Of a stretch of DNA of 64,000 nt, positions 1 to 9,137 are shown one piece after another. The position numbers and the translations under genes are program-made. The stretch is from Flagellimonas hadalis (GTDB lineage Bacteria > Bacteroidota > Bacteroidia > Flavobacteriales > Flavobacteriaceae). The stretch spans positions 546,678-610,677 of the forward strand of contig NZ_VNIK02000001.1 of assembly GCF_007785775.2 (NCBI RefSeq). The letters are read 5' to 3'. The notes under the pieces were generated by a model. The model was not told where the DNA came from. It did not search any database and saw only the letters and a list, made by a program, of their open reading frames with translations. Every line of letters begins with the position of its first letter. The stretch's first letter is position 1.

Positions 1-1145
1 GCCCAGGCCCCTTTTTCATAAAACGTAAGGCTGCCCGCCCCTGGGTTTCTGAGTGCCTCCCCTTGGTCATCCTCGGAAAAACTTTTCAATGCTTCGGCCG
101 TTCCCAACAAATGCCAATAGAAATGATCTTCTCCAAATAAATCTTTTTCGGCCAAATAGGCATAATACGTAGCAAACCCCTCGTGCAGCCAATGGTGCTC
201 GCTACTGGTTTCGGTGACCAGATTTCCGAACCATTGGTGGGCCAGTTCATGCGCGTTGACATTCACGTAGTTTTTGTCCACAAAAGCCGTGGAATCGATC
301 ACGTATTGGTTGGAAAAAATGGTGCAGGTGGTGTTTTCCATACCCGCATATAAAAAATCCTGAACGGGCACCTGTTTGTAGTTCTGCCAGGGATAGGCTA
401 CGCCGATTTCCTTCTCCAAAAAATCAAAAATATGTTGGGTATGGCGATAGGTAGGCTCCACCTTTAAGTTATCCTTGGGTTCGTAATACAGTTCAATGGG
501 TACTCCGGAAGAGGATTTGAGCTCTTGTTTATCAAAATTGCCTATGGCAAACCCGACCAAATAGCTGCTCATGGGTTTTTTCATGTCAAAAAACCAATGC
601 TTAGTATTTTGAATGCTCTTAAAACTTCTATCCAACTTTCCATTTGAAATTACATTATATTGCTCTGGAGCAACAATGATAAGATCAAATTCTACTTTTT
701 CGGTCATATCATCCAAACTCGGCAACCAATGGCTGGTATATTTGCCTTGGCCCTGGGTCCAAACTTGGTCATTGCCCGGAATGTCATCATCCCAGCCTAA
801 AAAATATACCGTCTGTTTAGGTTGTGTTTCATATTGGATAAATAGTTTATTCTTTGTTGAAGGTTTTAATTTCTTATGGATTATCAACTTCTTTGTATTG
901 TACAAATGGTCAACTTTTTTTCCGTTCAACTCTACTTTAAAGATTTTCATGTTTTGAGCATCGAGAAAAAAAGTATCAAGCTGTGAAGTAACATCAAATG
1001 TATATTCCACTGACCCTTTTATTTTCAAACTATCAACATCCACATAAAAAAATGGCTTGGCATGGATAAAATCCACCTTGTCCTGAACTTGGGCGCTCAG
1101 CAATTGCACAAATAGGAAAAAAATAAGAGTCGGGTTCAGCTTCAT
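1..1145 (-). CDS. M1 family metallopeptidase (aminopeptidase N-like), C-terminus outside the window
   Basis: Read directly on the minus strand from an ATG at 1145; the frame stays open to the window edge, so about 381 N-terminal codons are visible. A signal peptide starts the protein (MKLNPTLIFFLFVQLLSAQ), so it is exported. The M1 beta-sandwich domain is followed by the substrate-binding GMEN motif near residue 268 and the zinc site HELAH (299-303) with the third ligand Glu322 in WLHEGFA, giving the classical HEXXH-x18-E spacing. M1 enzymes remove N-terminal residues from peptides; an exported flavobacterial member probably feeds on peptides in the periplasm or outside. The start lies only 46 bases from recG, which is divergent, so the two promoters must overlap. 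The family is certain; the exact substrate is not. Confidence 0.93.
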   Translation of the reverse strand, partial: MKLNPTLIFFLFVQLLSAQVQDKVDFIHAKPFFYVDVDSLKIKGSVEYTFDVTSQLDTFFLDAQNMKIFKVELNGKKVDHLYNTKKLIIHKKLKPSTKNKLFIQYETQPKQTVYFLGWDDDIPGNDQVWTQGQGKYTSHWLPSLDDMTEKVEFDLIIVAPEQYNVISNGKLDRSFKSIQNTKHWFFDMKKPMSSYLVGFAIGNFDKQELKSSSGVPIELYYEPKDNLKVEPTYRHTQHIFDFLEKEIGVAYPWQNYKQVPVQDFLYAGMENTTCTIFSNQYVIDSTAFVDKNYVNVNAHELAHQWFGNLVTETSSEHHWLHEGFATYYAYLAEKDLFGEDHFYWHLLGTAEALKSFSEDDQGEALRNPGAGSLTFYEKGAW

Positions 1146-1191
1146 GCCATCATCGTATCAAAAGTCCTTCCAAATTACATATTTTAGTTCG

Positions 1192-3297
1192 ATGAATCCC
1201 AATTTTCTACAAACTCCCATAGCCTATCTTAAAGGTGTCGGTCCCAACCGGGCCGATGTTCTAAAGGCCGAACTGGACATTGAGACCTATCGGGACCTGC
1301 TCCATCTCTTCCCTAATCGCTACTTGGACCGCACCAGCTATTACAAGATCAACCAATTGCAGCCCAGTGGTGCCGATATGCAGGTGGTCGGGAAGATCAT
1401 CCACCTCAAAATGGTGGAACAAAAGCGCGGCAAGCGCCTGGTGGCGACCTTTGTGGATGAAACGGGACAAATGGAACTGGTTTGGTTCCGAGGTCATAAA
1501 TGGATCAAGGAAAGTCTGAAGATCAACGAACCCTACGTGGTTTTCGGTCGGGTTTCGCAATACGGCAGCACATTTTCCATACCCCACCCCGAAATGGAGC
1601 TGTTGCACAAACACCAGCAAGGGCTGAAAATTGCCATGCAGCCCATCTACCCATCCACCGAAAAGCTGAGTGCTTCGGGCATTACCAACAGGGTGGTCTC
1701 CAAAATGGTGCAGCAACTTTTACTAGAGTCCAAAGGGTATTTTCCTGAATCATTGTCCAAAGACATGCTGGAAGAGCTTCGGCTGATTCCGAAGGCGGAG
1801 GCATTGTTCAACATCCATTTTCCCAAAAACCAAGAGCTGTTGGCACGCGCCCAATTCCGATTGAAGTTTGAGGAACTGTTTTTTGTGCAGATGCAATTGA
1901 TTTCCAAAAAAATGCTCCGCAAACAAAAAATTAAGGGTTTGCCGTTTGAAAATGTGGGGGAAAATTTTACCACTTTTTTTGAAAAACACCTTCCCTTTGA
2001 ACTCACGGAAGCCCAAAAACGGGTCATCAAGGAAATCCGGAACGATATGGGCAGCAATGCACAAATGAACCGCCTGTTGCAGGGCGATGTGGGATCCGGA
2101 AAGACCATCGTGGCCCTGATGTGCATGCTATTGGCCATCGATAATGGGTTCCAGGCCTGCTTGATGGCCCCCACGGAAATCCTGGCCACCCAGCATTACA
2201 ACGGACTCAAGGAGCTTTTGGTCAACATGGACATTAAGATTGCCCTGTTGACAGGTTCCACAAAAAAATCAGAGCGGACCCTGCTGCACAACCAGTTGGA
2301 AAACGGGAACCTGAACATTTTGGTGGGCACCCATGCCGTTTTGGAAGATAAGGTCCAGTTCCGCAACCTAGGACTGGCCATTGTGGACGAGCAACACCGC
2401 TTCGGGGTGGCGCAGCGTTCGAAGCTGTGGCATAAAAATGATATACCTCCACATGTGTTGGTGATGACGGCAACCCCTATTCCCCGAACCTTGGCCATGA
2501 GTCTGTATGGGGATTTGGATGTTTCCGTAATCGATGAACTCCCTCCCGGTCGTAAACCCGTGACCACCGTGCATCGGTTTGACAATAATCGTCTAAAAGT
2601 GTTTGGCTTCCTCAAAGAGGAAATCAAAAAAGGGCGACAGGTGTATATCGTGTACCCTTTGATCCAAGAATCGGAAGCGATGGATTACAAGGACCTAATG
2701 GATGGCTACGAGAGCATCGCCAGGGATTTTCCGCAACCGGAATACCAGATTTCCATTGTACACGGACAAATGAAGCCTGCGGACAAGGACTATGAAATGG
2801 AACGTTTCGTAAAGGGTGAGACCCAAATCATGGTGGCCACTACCGTCATCGAGGTCGGGGTGAACGTACCCAACGCCTCGATGATGATCATTGAAAGTGC
2901 GGAACGCTTCGGACTCTCCCAATTGCACCAGCTACGTGGGCGGGTGGGACGTGGCGCGGAGCAGAGTTTCTGTATCCTGATGACGGGCCACAAACTGTCC
3001 GAAGACGCCAAAACACGCCTTCAGACCATGACCAGCACCAACGATGGCTTCGAAATTGCCGAGGTGGACCTCAAACTTCGTGGTCCCGGGGATTTGATGG
3101 GCACCCAGCAGAGTGGGTTGCTTACCCTGAAGATTGCGGATATCGTCAAGGACAATCAAATTTTACAGACCGCTCGGTATCATGCCCTGCAATTGCTGAA
3201 AAATGATCCCAAACTGGAAAAAGAGGAAAATGCACCCGTGCTCCGGGCCTTTACCCGAATGATGGCGCAAAAGACGATTTGGAACTATATCAGTTGA
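1192..3297 (+). CDS. recG: ATP-dependent DNA helicase RecG
   Basis: RecG regresses stalled replication forks and processes branched recombination intermediates. The 701-residue product has the family length. An N-terminal wedge/OB domain is followed by helicase motifs: Walker A GDVGSGKT at about 298-305, a DEQH box at about 399, TATPIPRTLAMS (motif III) and QLRGRVGRG (motif VI) near the C-terminus. An earlier in-frame ATG at 1144 would overlap the divergent peptidase start codon; the ATG at 1192 (MNPNFLQTPIAYLKGVG) matches the usual RecG N-terminus and is chosen. It appears monocistronic; the next genes are on the other strand and end close by. Confidence 0.97.
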   Translation: MNPNFLQTPIAYLKGVGPNRADVLKAELDIETYRDLLHLFPNRYLDRTSYYKINQLQPSGADMQVVGKIIHLKMVEQKRGKRLVATFVDETGQMELVWFRGHKWIKESLKINEPYVVFGRVSQYGSTFSIPHPEMELLHKHQQGLKIAMQPIYPSTEKLSASGITNRVVSKMVQQLLLESKGYFPESLSKDMLEELRLIPKAEALFNIHFPKNQELLARAQFRLKFEELFFVQMQLISKKMLRKQKIKGLPFENVGENFTTFFEKHLPFELTEAQKRVIKEIRNDMGSNAQMNRLLQGDVGSGKTIVALMCMLLAIDNGFQACLMAPTEILATQHYNGLKELLVNMDIKIALLTGSTKKSERTLLHNQLENGNLNILVGTHAVLEDKVQFRNLGLAIVDEQHRFGVAQRSKLWHKNDIPPHVLVMTATPIPRTLAMSLYGDLDVSVIDELPPGRKPVTTVHRFDNNRLKVFGFLKEEIKKGRQVYIVYPLIQESEAMDYKDLMDGYESIARDFPQPEYQISIVHGQMKPADKDYEMERFVKGETQIMVATTVIEVGVNVPNASMMIIESAERFGLSQLHQLRGRVGRGAEQSFCILMTGHKLSEDAKTRLQTMTSTNDGFEIAEVDLKLRGPGDLMGTQQSGLLTLKIADIVKDNQILQTARYHALQLLKNDPKLEKEENAPVLRAFTRMMAQKTIWNYIS

Positions 3298-3326
3298 GCA
3301 AACCCGGTGCATCCCAAAAATAGGCC

Positions 3327-3698
3327 TTATTCTTTTCCAACAATTTTAGGAAAGTTGTTCAATATCTGCCAATCTGAACTTTCCCTGACGACCACGATCA
3401 CAGAATTGAACAACAGCGCCTCACTTTCCAAAGCAACGTTCACCACAGCTAAATGGCTTCCGTATTCTTCAATGGAATGGACGGTGATTGTTCGGGGTAC
3501 TCCCCCAAACGTTTTTTCCCCTACCAATCGTTTATATTCCTTCTTGGAGAACTGGTATAGGCCCGGCTTATCGAAAAAACCATCTTGCACATTTTGATAA
3601 TCTTTGTGCAACACCCGATCCAGTAGTTGGATATCGTTCGTGTCCCCTGCCCCGATAAAGTCTTTTACGGCCTGTTCTATTTGAATAATCTGATTCAT
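3327..3698 (-). CDS. NTF2/SnoaL-like small protein (putative lumazine-binding type)
   Basis: A 123-residue protein without a signal peptide. Its pattern (helical start IEQAVKDFIGAGDTND, then alternating beta strands ending DWQILNNFPKIVG) is that of the NTF2-like/SnoaL cone fold used by small enzymes and ligand-binding proteins. Its ATG overlaps the stop codon of the upstream azoreductase gene (ATGA, 3695-3698), so the two are translationally coupled. It therefore belongs to the operon controlled by the ECF41-like sigma factor, whose own C-terminal domain is the same fold. No catalytic residues can be assigned, and the function is unknown. Confidence 0.75.
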   Translation of the reverse strand: MNQIIQIEQAVKDFIGAGDTNDIQLLDRVLHKDYQNVQDGFFDKPGLYQFSKKEYKRLVGEKTFGGVPRTITVHSIEEYGSHLAVVNVALESEALLFNSVIVVVRESSDWQILNNFPKIVGKE

Positions 3699-4285
3699 AT
3701 CATTTGTTTTACTTGATTTGTGTAATGTATTTCTTGGCCCAAAATGAAATCCGCCGATGCGGTTCCGTTTATGGAAACCATTTTAACGTCTTCAATCCCG
3801 ACAAAGCCCAATAGTTGTTGTAGGTATTGCTCAAAAGGTTCGGATATTTCTGGATCGGTCTTTTTTCCTCCCATGGAAGTGATCACATAGGCCTTTTTGT
3901 TTTTCAACAGGCCCTCATAGCCTTGGTCGCCATGATATCGAAACGTTTGATTTACCCTAATGATATGGTCAAAATAGGATTTCAGTGTGGAAGGAATCCC
4001 AAAATTGTACATCGGACAGGTCAGCAGCAACACATCACTTTCCCTTATCTCATCACAGAGCATATCCGATGTCTCCAACACTCCATCATCTTGGGTGCCA
4101 CCAAAAAAGGCCTGTGTGACTTCTTGGGTCAAATGGGGTATCCGTTCCTTGTTGAGGTCCCTGTAATTGATTTTTGAACCAGGGTTCCTTTCTTTCCACA
4201 TTTGAATAAAAATGTCCCCATACTTGCGGCTAAACGATCCTTCTTCCCGTAGGCTACTGTCAATTCTTAATAAAGTTTGCATCAT
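3695..4285 (-). CDS. azoR: FMN-dependent NADH-azoreductase / flavodoxin-like NAD(P)H oxidoreductase
   Basis: A flavodoxin-2 fold protein of about 197 residues: MQTLLRIDSSLREEGSFSR (phosphate loop for FMN), LLLTCPMYNFGIPSTLKSYFDH (the family P-x-x-N-F-G-x-P-x-x-L-K signature) and VITSMGGK. These enzymes reduce quinones and azo compounds with NADH and are typically induced by electrophile stress. The start is the ATG at 4285 (or 4282). A longer frame beginning at 4309 would run through the promoter found at 4299-4325, so it is rejected. The gene lies directly behind the sigma factor gene and overlaps the following NTF2-like gene by 4 bases. An oxidoreductase next to the sigma gene is the arrangement known for ECF41 factors. 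Confidence 0.85.
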   Translation of the reverse strand: MMQTLLRIDSSLREEGSFSRKYGDIFIQMWKERNPGSKINYRDLNKERIPHLTQEVTQAFFGGTQDDGVLETSDMLCDEIRESDVLLLTCPMYNFGIPSTLKSYFDHIIRVNQTFRYHGDQGYEGLLKNKKAYVITSMGGKKTDPEISEPFEQYLQQLLGFVGIEDVKMVSINGTASADFILGQEIHYTNQVKQMI

Positions 4286-4298
4286 GTTTTTTATTGAA

Positions 4299-4325
4299 GA
4301 CAATCCCAATGAAAAAAACGTGACA
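4299..4325 (-). promoter_or_regulatory. Candidate ECF sigma promoter of the azoreductase operon
   Basis: On the minus strand TGTCAC (4325-4320) is followed after 17 bases by TGTC (4302-4299). The same TGTCAC-N17-TGT(C/T) arrangement lies in front of the sigma factor gene itself, and the published ECF41 promoter consensus is close to TGTCACA...CGTC. The site sits just behind the sigma stop codon (4328) and implies a leader of about 10 bases before the azoreductase ATG. This is inferred from pattern sharing; no transcript start is known. Confidence 0.6.
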
Positions 4326-4327
4326 GC

Positions 4328-5152
4328 TCACCGGACTTTTAGCAATTTTAATTTTTGGGGATCTACAATGGAGTACAGGCTGGCAATGCGATGGTTATCG
4401 CAAACCAAGATCTGGCAATTATAGACCTTGTCATTTTCATGGAAGACGACCGCAGGTTGATGATTGATTTCGGTGATAAAGTATTTTTTGTCCTGCAAGA
4501 ACAGTCCATAGACATTTTGGAGCAGCTTTGCTGTACTCTTGGCCCCGACCAAGCTTCCTGTGATGACCTTAACCGTACTGCCTCCGTCGGCCATGAGTTC
4601 GATATCCTCTACCAACAATGATTCTAGCTTGTCCAGATCTGCATTTGCAATGGCATTGATGTAGGCTTTCAACACTTCTGGCTCCGTCCGCTTTTCAATA
4701 TAATTGGTCGTCTTCAGTGATTTCTTTGCCCGAAGAAACAACTGCCTCGAGTGATCGGTCTGGATATCCAATACATCCGCAATCTCTTTGTGCTTATAGG
4801 CAAAACCCTCTTTTAAGATGAAAACGGCACGTTCCAATGCGTTCAGCTTCTCCATCAGCACCAAAAGGGAATACGAAGCTGTTTGTTCTTTTATGATATG
4901 GCTATCGGCCTGGTTCAGGTCCACAGGGTCGGGAAGCCATTCGCCATATTTGGACTTGTAGGATTTTCGTTTTTTCAGGTTTATGGCGTGGTTCACCACA
5001 GATTTGATAAGATAATTCCGTTCATCCTCAACATGTGACCTATCGGCTCCTATGTATTTTTCAATAACATCCTGAACCACATCCTTGGCATCCTCCATGG
5101 AGCCTGAAATATTATAGGCATAGGTTGTCAGGATTCTATGAATGTTTTCCAT
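4328..5152 (-). CDS. ECF41-type RNA polymerase sigma factor with C-terminal SnoaL-like domain
   Basis: The 274-residue protein combines sigma2 (about 1-70, with MEDAKDVVQDVIEKY), a linker carrying WLPDP (72-76), sigma4 (about 90-150, helix-turn-helix HKEIADVLDIQTDHSRQLFL) and an NTF2/SnoaL-like extension (about 155-274) with a DGG motif at 189-191. A WLPEP-like linker motif plus a DGGGKV-like motif in the extension is the hallmark of ECF41 (SigJ-like) factors, which lack a classical anti-sigma factor and are held in check by their own extension. The gene is followed by an oxidoreductase, as usual for this group. The gene and its neighbour have matching promoter motifs, so autoregulation is likely. 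The inducing signal is unknown. Confidence 0.88.
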   Translation of the reverse strand: MENIHRILTTYAYNISGSMEDAKDVVQDVIEKYIGADRSHVEDERNYLIKSVVNHAINLKKRKSYKSKYGEWLPDPVDLNQADSHIIKEQTASYSLLVLMEKLNALERAVFILKEGFAYKHKEIADVLDIQTDHSRQLFLRAKKSLKTTNYIEKRTEPEVLKAYINAIANADLDKLESLLVEDIELMADGGSTVKVITGSLVGAKSTAKLLQNVYGLFLQDKKYFITEINHQPAVVFHENDKVYNCQILVCDNHRIASLYSIVDPQKLKLLKVR

Positions 5153-5170
5153 TGGGGTTTTATATAGGAA

Positions 5171-5197
5171 AACAAGATAGCAGTATAAAACGTGACA
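5171..5197 (-). promoter_or_regulatory. Candidate autoregulated ECF promoter of the sigma factor gene
   Basis: On the minus strand TGTCAC (5197-5192), 17 bases, then TGTT (5174-5171). The first 11 bases, TGTCACGTTTT, are identical to those of the azoreductase promoter. The distance to the ATG at 5152 is 18 bases. This supports one regulon of at least two transcription units read by the same sigma factor. Confidence 0.6.
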
Positions 5198-5360
5198 ACA
5201 TAATCGTTTTTTTTCAGGAAAAGGGCCTTTTTATGTGAAAAAAGGGAGGGTCAATTCTTCAGCTGTGATAATTTGCATCTGGACAGAGGCATTTGTTAAC
5301 ATTCCGAAAATTTCATTGAAACAGCCGTTGAACATCGTAATTTTAATGGGCTTTAAAAAA

Positions 5361-5368
5361 TAGATTTG
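5361..5368 (+). promoter_or_regulatory. Bacteroidota-type -7 promoter element of the leu operon
   Basis: TAGATTTG matches the TAnnTTTG consensus of the primary sigma factor in Flavobacteriia and lies 45 bases before the leuC ATG. No convincing -33 TTG is seen at normal spacing. The short leader leaves no room for a leader-peptide attenuator or a T-box. Confidence 0.45.
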
Positions 5369-5413
5369 CATTCATATCTTAACTTTGAAAGCTTACAAAA
5401 TTTGATTGATACA

Positions 5414-6823
5414 ATGAGCAAGACGCTATTTGACAAAGTGTGGGACTCCCATGTGGTAAAACATATTGAAAATGGCCCGGATGTGCTGTTCATAGACAGG
5501 CATTTGGTACACGAAGTCACCAGTCCCGTGGCTTTTTTGGGATTGAAGAACAGGGGCATCAAGGTGCTGTATCCTGAGCGGACCTTCGCGACCGCCGATC
5601 ACAACACCCCAACACGGAACCAACATTTGCCTGTGCAAGATCCATTGTCGGCCAACCAATTAAAGGCCTTGGAGGAAAATGCCGCAGCGCACAACATCCC
5701 TTATTGGGGACTTGGGCATGAGAAAAATGGCATTGTCCACGTCATTGGTCCGGAAAATGGAATCACAGCTCCCGGCGCGACCATCGTGTGCGGGGACTCA
5801 CATACATCAACACACGGCGCTTTTGGCGCCATTGCCTTTGGGATTGGGACCAGCGAGGTGGAAATGGTGCTCTCCACGCAGTGCATCATGCAGCCAAAGC
5901 CCAAGAAAATGCGCATCAACATCAACGGAAGCCTGAGCAAGGCCGTAACACCCAAGGATGTCGCGTTGTTCATCATCTCCAAATTGACCACTTCCGGTGC
6001 CACCGGTTATTTTGTGGAATATGCCGGAGATGTGTTCAAGAACATGTCCATGGAAGGCCGTATGACCGTTTGCAACCTCAGTATCGAGATGGGTGCCCGC
6101 GGCGGTATGATCGCTCCCGATGAGAAGACCTTCGAGTACATCAAAGGTCGTGAATACACGCCCAAAGGAGCTGATTGGGACAACGCCATGATATACTGGA
6201 AAACCCTGTATTCCGACAGTGATGCTGTTTTTGACAAGGAACTTACTTTTGAGGCTTCCGAAATAGAACCCATGATCACGTATGGCACCAACCCGGGAAT
6301 GGGTATGGGCATCAAAAATGATATTCCATTGGCCGAGGCCGTGGAAGGCGGTGTGGCCACCTACAAAAAATCATTGGAGTATATGGCGTTCCACGAAGGG
6401 GATGCCATGATCGGCAAACCCATCGACTTTGTGTTCCTGGGAAGCTGCACCAATGGTAGGATCGAGGATTTCAGGGCATTTGCTTCCATCATCAAGGGAA
6501 GAAAGAAAGCGGAAAATGTGACCGCTTGGCTGGTACCCGGTTCGCACAGGGTGGAAGAAGCCATCAAGGAAGAGGGCATCTTGGACATCCTTCACGAGGC
6601 TGGATTTGAACTTAGGGAACCCGGTTGTTCCGCTTGTTTGGCCATGAACGATGATAAAATTCCCGCAGGCAAATACGCGGTCAGTACGTCCAACCGAAAC
6701 TTTGAAGGAAGACAAGGTCCAGGCGCCAGAACCCTATTGGCAAGTCCATTGGTGGCTGCTGCAGCGGCCGTGACCGGAAAGGTGACCGACCCAAGGGAAC
6801 TCATGGAAGAAGCTTACGCATAA
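5414..6823 (+). CDS. leuC: 3-isopropylmalate dehydratase large subunit
   Basis: With LeuD it isomerises 2-isopropylmalate to 3-isopropylmalate in leucine biosynthesis. The 469-residue protein carries the three cysteine ligands of the 4Fe-4S cluster: C345 in GSCTNGR and C405/C408 in PGCSACLAM, at the family positions. The start is the ATG at 5414 ([15 protein letters not shown], the usual N-terminus); an earlier in-frame ATG at 5366 overlaps the promoter element. It is the first gene of leuC-leuD-leuA-like-leuB. Confidence 0.98.
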   Translation: MSKTLFDKVWDSHVVKHIENGPDVLFIDRHLVHEVTSPVAFLGLKNRGIKVLYPERTFATADHNTPTRNQHLPVQDPLSANQLKALEENAAAHNIPYWGLGHEKNGIVHVIGPENGITAPGATIVCGDSHTSTHGAFGAIAFGIGTSEVEMVLSTQCIMQPKPKKMRININGSLSKAVTPKDVALFIISKLTTSGATGYFVEYAGDVFKNMSMEGRMTVCNLSIEMGARGGMIAPDEKTFEYIKGREYTPKGADWDNAMIYWKTLYSDSDAVFDKELTFEASEIEPMITYGTNPGMGMGIKNDIPLAEAVEGGVATYKKSLEYMAFHEGDAMIGKPIDFVFLGSCTNGRIEDFRAFASIIKGRKKAENVTAWLVPGSHRVEEAIKEEGILDILHEAGFELREPGCSACLAMNDDKIPAGKYAVSTSNRNFEGRQGPGARTLLASPLVAAAAAVTGKVTDPRELMEEAYA

Positions 6824-6910
6824 CAATTTACAATGAACAATGACCAGTGAACAATTAGCAATAAAAATCCATTGTTGATTGAATATTGATAACTGATAAT
6901 TGATTAAAAA
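6824..6910 (+). repeat. Low-complexity intergenic array between leuC and leuD
   Basis: A/T-rich words related to ACAATGAACAATG and GATAACTGATAATTG fill the whole 87-base gap. It belongs to the dispersed word-array family described for several other gaps in this window. It does not interrupt the operon and has no hairpin followed by a T run. Confidence 0.5.
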
Positions 6911-7507
6911 ATGGCATACGATAAATTCAACATATTGACAAGTTCAGCGGTACCATTGCCCATAGAAAATGTGGATACCGACCAAATCATCCCTGCCCGA
7001 TTCCTAAAGGCCACTGAGCGAAAAGGATTTGGCGATAACCTGTTCAGGGACTGGAGGTATAACGCTGACGGAAGTCCAAAAGAGCATTTTGTACTTAACA
7101 ACCCCATCTTCTCCGGAAAAATCTTGGTAGGTGGCAAAAACTTTGGTTCTGGTTCATCCAGGGAACACGCGGCATGGGCCGTTTACGATTATGGGTTCCG
7201 ATGCGTGGTTTCCAGTTTTTTTGCAGATATTTTTAGGGGAAACTGTCTGAATGTTGGTGTGTTGCCCGTTCAGGTGAGCCCCGGTTTTCTGGACAAGATC
7301 TTTACCGCCATCGAGGCCGATCCCAAAACAGAACTGAAAATAGACCTGTCCGAGCAGACCATTACCATTTTGGCCACCGGCGAAAGCGAAAGTTTCGAGA
7401 TCAATGGGTACAAAAAACAGAACATGCTCAATGGTTTTGATGACATTGATTATTTGTTGAACATCAAAAAGGACATAGAGGTCTTTGCCGAGAACACTCC
7501 CCTTTAA
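6911..7507 (+). CDS. leuD: 3-isopropylmalate dehydratase small subunit
   Basis: Partner of LeuC, forming the swivel domain of the isomerase. The 198 residues are the family length; [13 protein letters not shown] near the N-terminus and [13 protein letters not shown] (about 76-88) are the LeuD signatures for substrate recognition. It lies 87 bases behind leuC and 21 bases before the next gene, in the same operon. Confidence 0.98.
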   Translation: MAYDKFNILTSSAVPLPIENVDTDQIIPARFLKATERKGFGDNLFRDWRYNADGSPKEHFVLNNPIFSGKILVGGKNFGSGSSREHAAWAVYDYGFRCVVSSFFADIFRGNCLNVGVLPVQVSPGFLDKIFTAIEADPKTELKIDLSEQTITILATGESESFEINGYKKQNMLNGFDDIDYLLNIKKDIEVFAENTPL

Positions 7508-7528
7508 ATTGGGCGTACTGCATAACGA

Positions 7529-9046
7529 ATGAAAAAACGTACCATTGAAATCATGGACACCACCCTCCGGGATGGTGAACAAACCTCTGGGGTCTCCTTT
7601 TCAGCTTCCGAAAAACTCACCTTGGCCAAGTTGCTATTGGAAGAACTCAAGGTAGATCGGATTGAAGTGGCATCTGCCCGCGTATCCGAAGGAGAACTGA
7701 AAGCAGTCCAAAACATTACGGAATGGGCAGCCTCGGAAGGATACCTTTCCAAAGTAGAGGTGCTCACTTTTGTGGACAATGGCGTATCCTTGAATTGGAT
7801 GATTGAGGCGGGTGCGAAGGTACAGAACTTGCTCACCAAAGGCTCAATCAATCATTTAACACATCAGCTTAAAAAGACTCCAGAACAACATTTTATAGAA
7901 ATTGAAAGTGTAATCTCTCAAGCCCAAGAACTCGGTATTGAAACCAATGTGTATCTAGAGGATTGGAGCAACGGAATGCGAAATTCCAAGGCATATGTTT
8001 TTCAGTTTTTGGACTTTTTGACCCAGCAACCCGTCAAGCGGATTTTACTGCCGGACACCTTGGGAGTGCTCACACATACGGAGACAGGTTCATTTTTCCA
8101 AGAAATCATTGAAAGATACCCCAACTCCCATTTTGATTTTCATGGACACAACGATTACGACCTAAGTGTCGCCAATGTCATGGAAGCGGTAAAAGCAGGA
8201 GTACATGGATTGCACCTGACCGTCAACGGTATGGGTGAACGTGCAGGAAACGCCCCATTGGCCAGTGTTGTGGCCGTGATCAACGATTTTCTGCCGGAAA
8301 TCACCATAGGTGTCAAGGAATCCTCACTGTATAAAGTAAGTAAACTGGTATCCGCATTTACCGGTTTTGGCATACCTGACAATAAACCTATCGTCGGGGA
8401 TAATGTTTTTACACAAACTGCTGGAATACATGCAGATGGAGACAGTAAAAAGAATCTTTACTTCAACGATTTATTGCCGGAACGTTTTGGCAGGAAGCGG
8501 AAATATGCCCTAGGAAAAACCTCCGGGAAAGCCAATATCCAAAAGAATTTGCAGGAGCTTGGACTGACCTTGAACGACGAAGAACTGAAGAAGGTCACCG
8601 AACGCATCATTGAACTGGGTGACAAAAAAGAACGGGTCACCAAGGAAGATCTGCCCTACATCATTTCAGATGTATTGGATAGCAACTTGTACCAACAAAG
8701 GGTTTTTGTGAAATCCTACGTACTGACCCACTCCAAAGGCCTAAAACCCTCCACTACCCTTTCCATTGAGATTGAAGGGAAGCTGTACGAGGAAAGTTCC
8801 CAAGGCGATGGTCAGTTTGATGCTTTCATCAATGCCCTCAAAAAAGTGTACAAAAAAGAGAACCGGGAGCTTCCCAAGTTGGTGGACTATGCCGTGCGCA
8901 TACCTCCGGGGAGCAATTCCGATGCCCTTTGCGAGACCATAATCACTTGGCAAACCAAGGAAAAGGATTTCATCACCCGTGGATTGGATTCCGACCAAAC
9001 GGTATCGGCCATAAAGGCCACGGAAAAAATGCTGAATCTAGTATAA
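7529..9046 (+). CDS. 2-isopropylmalate synthase-family enzyme (LeuA or citramalate synthase type)
   Basis: A DRE-TIM metallolyase of 505 residues that condenses acetyl-CoA with a 2-oxo acid. Visible signatures are DTTLRDGEQTSG at the N-terminus (catalytic Arg and metal Asp), HGHNDYDLSVAN (metal His pair), NGMGERAGNAPL, and a C-terminal region about 370-505 corresponding to the LeuA dimer/regulatory domain. Its place between leuCD and leuB argues for 2-isopropylmalate synthase in the leucine pathway. The sequence is, however, of the divergent subclass that also includes (R)-citramalate synthases, so the accepted oxo acid (2-oxoisovalerate or pyruvate) cannot be settled by eye. A threonine dehydratase is present further on, so isoleucine does not require a citramalate route. 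Confidence 0.85.
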   Translation: MKKRTIEIMDTTLRDGEQTSGVSFSASEKLTLAKLLLEELKVDRIEVASARVSEGELKAVQNITEWAASEGYLSKVEVLTFVDNGVSLNWMIEAGAKVQNLLTKGSINHLTHQLKKTPEQHFIEIESVISQAQELGIETNVYLEDWSNGMRNSKAYVFQFLDFLTQQPVKRILLPDTLGVLTHTETGSFFQEIIERYPNSHFDFHGHNDYDLSVANVMEAVKAGVHGLHLTVNGMGERAGNAPLASVVAVINDFLPEITIGVKESSLYKVSKLVSAFTGFGIPDNKPIVGDNVFTQTAGIHADGDSKKNLYFNDLLPERFGRKRKYALGKTSGKANIQKNLQELGLTLNDEELKKVTERIIELGDKKERVTKEDLPYIISDVLDSNLYQQRVFVKSYVLTHSKGLKPSTTLSIEIEGKLYEESSQGDGQFDAFINALKKVYKKENRELPKLVDYAVRIPPGSNSDALCETIITWQTKEKDFITRGLDSDQTVSAIKATEKMLNLV

Positions 9047-9137
9047 CGGACAGAAGTTCAAGGCACGAGTTCAAACACAAGGACAAAAGACTGATTGGAA
9101 TAACCAAATAACTCAATAACACAATAACCACAGATAA
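9047..9137 (+). repeat. Low-complexity intergenic array between the leuA-like gene and leuB
   Basis: Two word types follow one another: AGTTCAAGGCACGAGTTCAA (reverse of the CTTGAACT word found elsewhere) and an 8-base periodic stretch AATAACCA-AATAACTC-AATAACAC-AATAACCA. The second is the reverse complement of the GTTATTGG array at 22.1 and 32.0 kb. Confidence 0.6.

Noticed and set aside
613-957. Plus-strand open frame of 114 codons
   Set aside because: It lies inside the M1 peptidase, whose minus-strand frame is continuous and carries clear motifs; the plus frame has no recognisable domain.
5198-5360. Riboswitch or T-box in front of leuC
   Set aside because: No recognisable conserved riboswitch core or terminator/antiterminator pair was seen, and the predicted transcript begins behind this stretch.
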